Assembly: GCA_004322465.1 (NCBI GenBank) | Contig: SCVO01000044.1 | Span: forward strand, 1 to 33,806 | DNA length: 33,806 nucleotides | Source of the DNA: Candidatus Nitrosotenuis sp. | Lineage (GTDB): Archaea > Thermoproteota > Nitrososphaeria > Nitrososphaerales > Nitrosopumilaceae | Direction of reading: 5' to 3' | Shown: positions 30,370-33,806 of the stretch, piece by piece | How positions within the stretch are numbered: position 1 is the first letter of the stretch | Layout: every line of letters begins with the position of its first letter | Program-made: the position numbers and the translations under genes | Notes under the pieces: model-generated | What the model saw: only the letters and a program-made list of their open reading frames with translations | Databases searched by the model: none | Told to the model about the DNA's origin: nothing

Positions 30370-31175
30370 AGGCCAAGACATTCTCATTGACTGGAACAAA
30401 GCAGGAAGAAATTGATCTGCCTTCAGTATTTTTGACTCCTTTTAGAAAAGACGTCATCCACAGAGCGTTTGTCAATTTAGATTCTCACCATTACCAATCC
30501 CAGGGACGACATCCAACTGCAGGTATGGATGTGGTCGCAATGTCAAACGATCCGCCGACAGGACACGGCAAGGCAAGAATCGCAAGAATTCGAGGTGGAG
30601 GATCAAGACAGGGTGAAGGTGCAGGCGTCTCTCAAACAAGAGGCGGAAGACAAGCACACCCACCAACATCTGAAAAAATCACATACAAGAAACTAAACAA
30701 AAAAGAAAACAGGTTCGCACTTTGCTCAGCAATTGCAGCTACTGCCTCAAAGGACATAGTAGAGTCAAGGGGACACATTGTTGAAAAAGTCGAGTCATTC
30801 CCACTAGTTGTTTCTGACGATGTAGAAAACATCTCAAAGGCAAAAGACATCCTCAAAGTCTTTGACGCATTACACCTGACTCCTGACATCAAGAGACTGG
30901 AAAGTCGCAAGGCGCGTTCTGGCCGGGCGGTTCTTCGAGGAAGAAAAACAAAGACTGGAAAAAGTATCCTGTTTGTAACAAAAGACGCAAAAAACCTTGC
31001 AAAGGCATGCGGTGGATTCTTGGGAGTAGACGTGGTAAATGCAAACGACCTATCTATTCTGGATCTAGCGCCTGGCTCTCAACCAATCAGACTAACAGTA
31101 TACACAAAATCCGCAATTGCAGAAATTGCAAAAATAAAATCATCACACCTTGGGCTGATGGAGGTATTGCAATGA
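30366..31175 (+). CDS. rpl4: Large subunit ribosomal protein uL4
   Basis: uL4 binds 23S rRNA and lines the exit tunnel. RPTAGMDVVAMSNDPPTGHGKARIARIRGGG is its conserved tunnel loop, with QTRGGRQAHPPTSEK. The archaeal C terminus carries ARSGRAVLRGRKTKTGKSILF. 269 aa is typical. The start overlaps uL3, and its TGA overlaps the uL23 ATG, so the three are translationally coupled. Confidence 0.96.
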   Translation: MKAKTFSLTGTKQEEIDLPSVFLTPFRKDVIHRAFVNLDSHHYQSQGRHPTAGMDVVAMSNDPPTGHGKARIARIRGGGSRQGEGAGVSQTRGGRQAHPPTSEKITYKKLNKKENRFALCSAIAATASKDIVESRGHIVEKVESFPLVVSDDVENISKAKDILKVFDALHLTPDIKRLESRKARSGRAVLRGRKTKTGKSILFVTKDAKNLAKACGGFLGVDVVNANDLSILDLAPGSQPIRLTVYTKSAIAEIAKIKSSHLGLMEVLQ

Positions 31176-31438
31176 ATACTACTCAGGCAACAAAAATAAT
31201 CATTAGACCGCACATTACTGAAAAAACTTTTGCGTTAATCGAAAAAGACAGCAGAATTTGCTTTATTGTGGATGCCGACGCAGACAAAAAGACAATCAAA
31301 GAGGCAATCAAAATCCTGTACGAGCAAGACGCACTGGATGTCAACACCGCAAAGACAATTTCTGGCAAAAAGGCATTTGTCAAATTTGAATCAGTCGAAA
31401 AAGCAAGAGACCTTGCAACAAAGATAGGAATGCTATAA
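31172..31438 (+). CDS. rpl23: Large subunit ribosomal protein uL23
   Basis: uL23 sits at the tunnel exit and docks signal recognition particle. IIIRPHITEKTFALIEKD and the later KKTIKEAIKILY are family blocks; the length of 88 aa is normal. ATG 31172 overlaps the uL4 stop by four bases and gives the standard N terminus; a longer upstream reading in this frame lies within uL4 and is a shadow. uL2, which normally follows, is absent. Confidence 0.95.
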   Translation: MNTTQATKIIIRPHITEKTFALIEKDSRICFIVDADADKKTIKEAIKILYEQDALDVNTAKTISGKKAFVKFESVEKARDLATKIGML

Positions 31439-31439
31439 T

Positions 31440-31484
31440 ATGGACCTCAGAATTTCAAACATAAAGGTGTCAATACATGGTTAA
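31440..31484 (+). other. 14-codon ORF in the usual uL2 position
   Basis: ATG GAC CTC to TAA encodes MDLRISNIKVSIHG. It begins one base after the uL23 stop and overlaps the uS19 start by 8 bases. It could be a translation-coupling ORF, a scar where uL2 was lost, or chance. It does not resemble uL2. Confidence 0.25.
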
Positions 31485-31872
31485 AGAGTTTGATTATAGG
31501 GGCATTCCGCTAGCAGAGCTACAGAACATGTCTTTAGAAAAATTATTTGAGATATTCCCAGCAAGATCAAGAAGATCACTTACCAGAGGCATCACCGACG
31601 GCAAAAGAAAGCTCATCGAGGAAATAAAGCTCGACAAAGCTGGAAAACTAAAAAACCCAATCAAGACTCACATTCGAGATCTGATAATACTTCCATACAT
31701 GGTCGGAGTCACAATTAGCGTCTTTTCAGGCAAAGAATTCGTTGCAGTTACAATTACCACACCGATGATTGGACACCTCATTGGAGAATACGTTAGAACA
31801 AACAAGCGAGTCGTACATGGAGCACCAGGAGTCGGCGCATCAAGATCCAGTCTGTACGTACCATTAAAGTGA
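31477..31872 (+). CDS. rps19: Small subunit ribosomal protein uS19
   Basis: uS19 lies in the 30S head near uS13. The archaeal N-terminal region KEFDYRGIPLAELQNMS, FPARSRRSLTRG, then the core KTHIRDLIILPYMVGVTISVFSGKEFVAVTITTPMIGHLIGEYV with a C-terminal HGAPGVGASRSSLYVPLK matches. 131 aa. It follows uL23 after 38 bp and not uL2. Confidence 0.96.
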   Translation: MVKEFDYRGIPLAELQNMSLEKLFEIFPARSRRSLTRGITDGKRKLIEEIKLDKAGKLKNPIKTHIRDLIILPYMVGVTISVFSGKEFVAVTITTPMIGHLIGEYVRTNKRVVHGAPGVGASRSSLYVPLK

Positions 31873-31877
31873 TTGAC

Positions 31878-32336
31878 ATGGGACACTTTTCTTACGCTTT
31901 CCAAAATTTTGATTCAACAAAGCACGTCCGTGCGTCAGTGCGAGAAAAAGACGTCTCACACAAGCATGCTCGTGAAGTTGCCAAGGCCGTAAAGGGACTC
32001 TCAATTGAAAAGGCACGTGATTACCTGCAGGACGTAGTAGCAGCAAAACGCGCAGTACCATTTAGACGATTCAACAACGAGGTTGGCCACAGATCAGACC
32101 CGGGAGTAATGTCTGGCCGTTACCCAGAAAAAACCGCAAGGGAATTCATCAAACTATTAGATAACTTGGAAGCAAATGCAGAATACAAAGGAATGGATCT
32201 TGACAGACTCAAAATTGTCGGTGCAAACACCCACAAGGGAGTAATAGTAAAAAGATTCACACCGCGTGCACAGGGCAGGGCAACTCCAAAGAACAACGCA
32301 CTGACACATATTGAGCTGGTAGCTCAGGAAGTTTAG
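31878..32336 (+). CDS. rpl22: Large subunit ribosomal protein uL22
   Basis: uL22 lines the exit tunnel. [19 protein letters not shown] and [27 protein letters not shown], and the hairpin tip region [16 protein letters not shown] fit the archaeal form. ATG 31878 (MGHFSYAF) is chosen because it gives the family N terminus and lies 5 bp after the uS19 stop. An overlapping GTG at 31869 would add MID. Confidence 0.96.
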   Translation: MGHFSYAFQNFDSTKHVRASVREKDVSHKHAREVAKAVKGLSIEKARDYLQDVVAAKRAVPFRRFNNEVGHRSDPGVMSGRYPEKTAREFIKLLDNLEANAEYKGMDLDRLKIVGANTHKGVIVKRFTPRAQGRATPKNNALTHIELVAQEV

Positions 32337-32338
32337 AA

Positions 32339-33088
32339 TTGACAGCAGTAAAGAACGTAATCAAAGACAACTACAACATGATGCTTCTCAAAGACTATCT
32401 AAGAGAAGCAATCAAAGAGGCGGGATTCTCACACGTTGAAATCTCCAAGACCCCTACTGGCACAAGGGTTGTACTGCACGTAACAAGACCTGGAATAGTA
32501 ATCGGAAGAAAAGGATCAGGAATCAGAGACCTGACTGAAAAACTTGAAAAAGACTTTGGACTAAAGAGCCCGCAAATCGCAGTAAACGAAATTTCTCAAC
32601 CCGAACTCACATCAAGCGTGATGTGCAATAGGGTAGCGTCCCTGATTCAGAGGGGAACCGCATTTAGACGAGCAACCATGTGGACGCTGCAGCAAATCAT
32701 GAATGCTGGCGCAATGGGCGTACAAATCACACTTTCTGGAAAACTGAGGGGAGACCGTTCAAGCTTTGAAAAACATTCTGCTGGAATACTGCCACGCGCA
32801 GGACACCAAGCACAGATTATCGTAGATGAGGACATCACCCACATCCCAACTGCAATGGGCTACATTGGAGTAAGAATTAGAATTGCCAAAAAAGACAGAT
32901 TCATTCCAGAATTTGAGCTAAAAGGAGTAAAGGACGAAAAGACCTTGGAGCAAAGACAAAAAGAAGAGGCAGATGCAGCCGCAGCAGCATTGCTTTTGGC
33001 CAAAACTGAAAGCGAAGCAGTAAAAATCATCGCGGAAAAAATTGAGAATCTTGATCTTATGGAAGATGTAGAGGAGAAGCTCAAGTAA
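32339..33088 (+). CDS. rps3: Small subunit ribosomal protein uS3
   Basis: uS3 helps form the mRNA entry site and has a KH domain, seen as [21 protein letters not shown], followed by the core [32 protein letters not shown]. 249 aa with the long acidic/alanine-rich C-terminal extension usual in archaea. The start is TTG, 2 bp after the uL22 stop. Confidence 0.96.
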   Translation: MTAVKNVIKDNYNMMLLKDYLREAIKEAGFSHVEISKTPTGTRVVLHVTRPGIVIGRKGSGIRDLTEKLEKDFGLKSPQIAVNEISQPELTSSVMCNRVASLIQRGTAFRRATMWTLQQIMNAGAMGVQITLSGKLRGDRSSFEKHSAGILPRAGHQAQIIVDEDITHIPTAMGYIGVRIRIAKKDRFIPEFELKGVKDEKTLEQRQKEEADAAAAALLLAKTESEAVKIIAEKIENLDLMEDVEEKLK

Positions 33089-33089
33089 A

Positions 33090-33293
33090 ATGGCCCGACT
33101 CAAAATGAAATCAATTAGAGAACTAAACAAGCAAGACCTCAAAGGCAAGCTGGAGGAGTCAAGAGTAGAACTTGCAAAAGTGAGAACCGAGGCGGCAAAA
33201 GGAACACTGCGAAAGGACAGCGGAAAGATTAGATCATACAGAAAAGAAATCGCAAGAATGCTCACAAGACTAAACGAGATGAAAACACAATGA
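33090..33293 (+). CDS. rpl29: Large subunit ribosomal protein uL29
   Basis: uL29 is a small two-helix protein at the tunnel exit. MKSIRELNKQDLKGKLEESR and LRKDSGKIRSYRKEIARMLTRLNE match; 67 aa is standard. One base separates it from uS3; the RNase P gene starts within its last four bases (ATGA). Confidence 0.94.
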   Translation: MARLKMKSIRELNKQDLKGKLEESRVELAKVRTEAAKGTLRKDSGKIRSYRKEIARMLTRLNEMKTQ

Positions 33294-33565
33294 TTACACT
33301 AGAAAATATCACAAACCATGAACTGATTGGACTTACCACACAAATTGTAGAGTCAACAAATAATCAAATTATCGGCTTTGGTGGAAAAGTAGTGGACGAA
33401 ACAAGATCAACACTTACAATTCAAACACAAAACGGTTTGAAAATGATTCCAAAAGAACACTCAAAATGGAAATTCACAATTAACGAAACTCAAAGCTGTG
33501 TAATTGACGGCTTGACTATCTCAAAACGACCAGAAGAACGACTAAAGGTGAAGAAAAATGGCTAA
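33290..33565 (+). CDS. rnp1: Ribonuclease P protein component 1 (p29/Rnp1)
   Basis: Rnp1 is an archaeal RNase P protein (Pop4/p29 family) that helps the RNA trim the 5' ends of tRNA precursors. The 91 residues show the Sm-like barrel: HELIGLTTQIVESTNNQIIGFGGKVVDETRSTLTIQT, then MIPKEHSKWKFTI. The position between uL29 and uS17 is the conserved archaeal place for this gene. ATGA overlap with uL29, and 8-bp overlap with uS17. Confidence 0.92.
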   Translation: MITLENITNHELIGLTTQIVESTNNQIIGFGGKVVDETRSTLTIQTQNGLKMIPKEHSKWKFTINETQSCVIDGLTISKRPEERLKVKKNG

Positions 33566-33806
33566 AGGACAAGCAGAGTCAAAACACGTGTACCACGGAA
33601 TTGTCATGGACAACGGCGACGCATTGAGCGTTCGAGGAAAGCTTTTCGAGGGCAAAGTAGTCAGTGCGAAGAACAAAAATACGGTTGTTATTCAAAGAGA
33701 AGCTCCATTGTACATGTCAAAGACAAAGCGATACGCAAGAAGCAAGAGCACAATTCATGCATACAAGCCAGCAAAATTAGAGATCAAAGAAGGCGACATG
33801 GTAGTT
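33558..33806 (+). CDS. rps17: Small subunit ribosomal protein uS17 (partial, 5' part)
   Basis: The ATG lies inside the end of rnp1. The 83 codons present (MAKGQAESKHVYHGIVMDNGD, then RGKLFEGKVVSAKNKNTVVIQRE and MSKTKRYARSKSTIHAYKPA) match uS17 up to the OB-fold's later strands. The gene runs off the window, so the remaining C terminus is not visible. Confidence 0.95.
   Translation, partial: MAKGQAESKHVYHGIVMDNGDALSVRGKLFEGKVVSAKNKNTVVIQREAPLYMSKTKRYARSKSTIHAYKPAKLEIKEGDMVV

Noticed and set aside
31007-31171. Upstream extension of uL23
   Set aside because: It lies wholly within uL4 and the extra residues do not match uL23.
1-33806. tRNA/rRNA genes, CRISPR arrays, insertion sequences, attachment sites
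   Set aside because: No cloverleaf, rRNA-like segment, regularly spaced repeat or transposase was seen when reading the gaps and coding regions; a tRNAscan or repeat search would be decisive.

Overview
The window is a gene-dense chromosomal segment from an archaeon, most likely an ammonia-oxidising-type Nitrososphaerota (Thaumarchaeota), order Nitrosopumilales. The case rests on archaeal core genes (proteasome alpha subunit, RNase P protein Rnp1/p29, uL3-uL4-uL23-uS19-uL22-uS3-uL29-uS17, PurP, a DUF371 protein), on families I associate with thaumarchaea (a DUF6659-like protein and several unnamed small proteins), and on promoter style. Many genes have a TATA-like element about 25 bp before an ATG, GTG or TTG start and no Shine-Dalgarno site, which is leaderless transcription. 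The genus cannot be fixed from this sequence alone, and no amo genes are present here.

Layout. 1-2.7 kb: small proteins, MsrA, two very small Cys4 zinc-binding proteins and a candidate structured RNA. 2.3-6.6 kb: an exported beta-sandwich-like protein, a cupin/2H-phosphodiesterase pair, a large coiled-coil protein with a duplicated N-terminal motif, a DUF6659-like protein, a DUF5615 PIN-like protein and a conserved hypothetical. 6.5-9.2 kb (mostly minus strand): a membrane protein with cysteine motifs, a zinc ribbon, a DUF151 nuclease-like protein and PurP. 9.3-10.3 kb: UbiX and an SRPBCC protein. 10.3-16.0 kb: tatA and tatC (minus) separated by a plus-strand potassium pump operon, kdpA-kdpB-kdpC, which ends in a KdpF-like 31-residue peptide. 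16.0-22.0 kb: purS, a CBS protein (minus), then the overlapping purQ-purL-purF genes and a stand-alone Lrp ligand-binding domain. 22.0-26.3 kb: an exported protein, a membrane glycosyltransferase, a membrane-anchored GSDH-like beta-propeller and purC. 26.6-29.3 kb: an ArsR-like regulator behind a palindrome-rich promoter, DUF371, psmA, a SPOUT methyltransferase and a small membrane peptide. 29.4 kb to the end: the start of the S10/spc ribosomal operon, which lacks uL2 between uL23 and uS19 and runs off the window inside uS17.

How the genes fit together. Six purine biosynthesis genes (purP, purS, purQ, purL, purF, purC) lie within about 18 kb and cover the PRPP amidotransferase, FGAM synthetase, SAICAR synthetase and AICAR formylation steps. 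KdpABC with its F-like peptide should be a complete high-affinity K+ uptake pump, but no KdpD/KdpE regulator is nearby. TatA and TatC would give a minimal twin-arginine translocase. The proteasome, SPOUT methyltransferase and ribosomal genes form a translation and protein-quality block.

The most notable signals are the Kdp insertion between the tat genes with its 3'-terminal kdpF, interlocked convergent stop codons throughout, a promoter-linked 11-bp stem-loop at 1988-2036, paired mini zinc proteins, the palindrome cluster before the ArsR-like gene, and the missing uL2.
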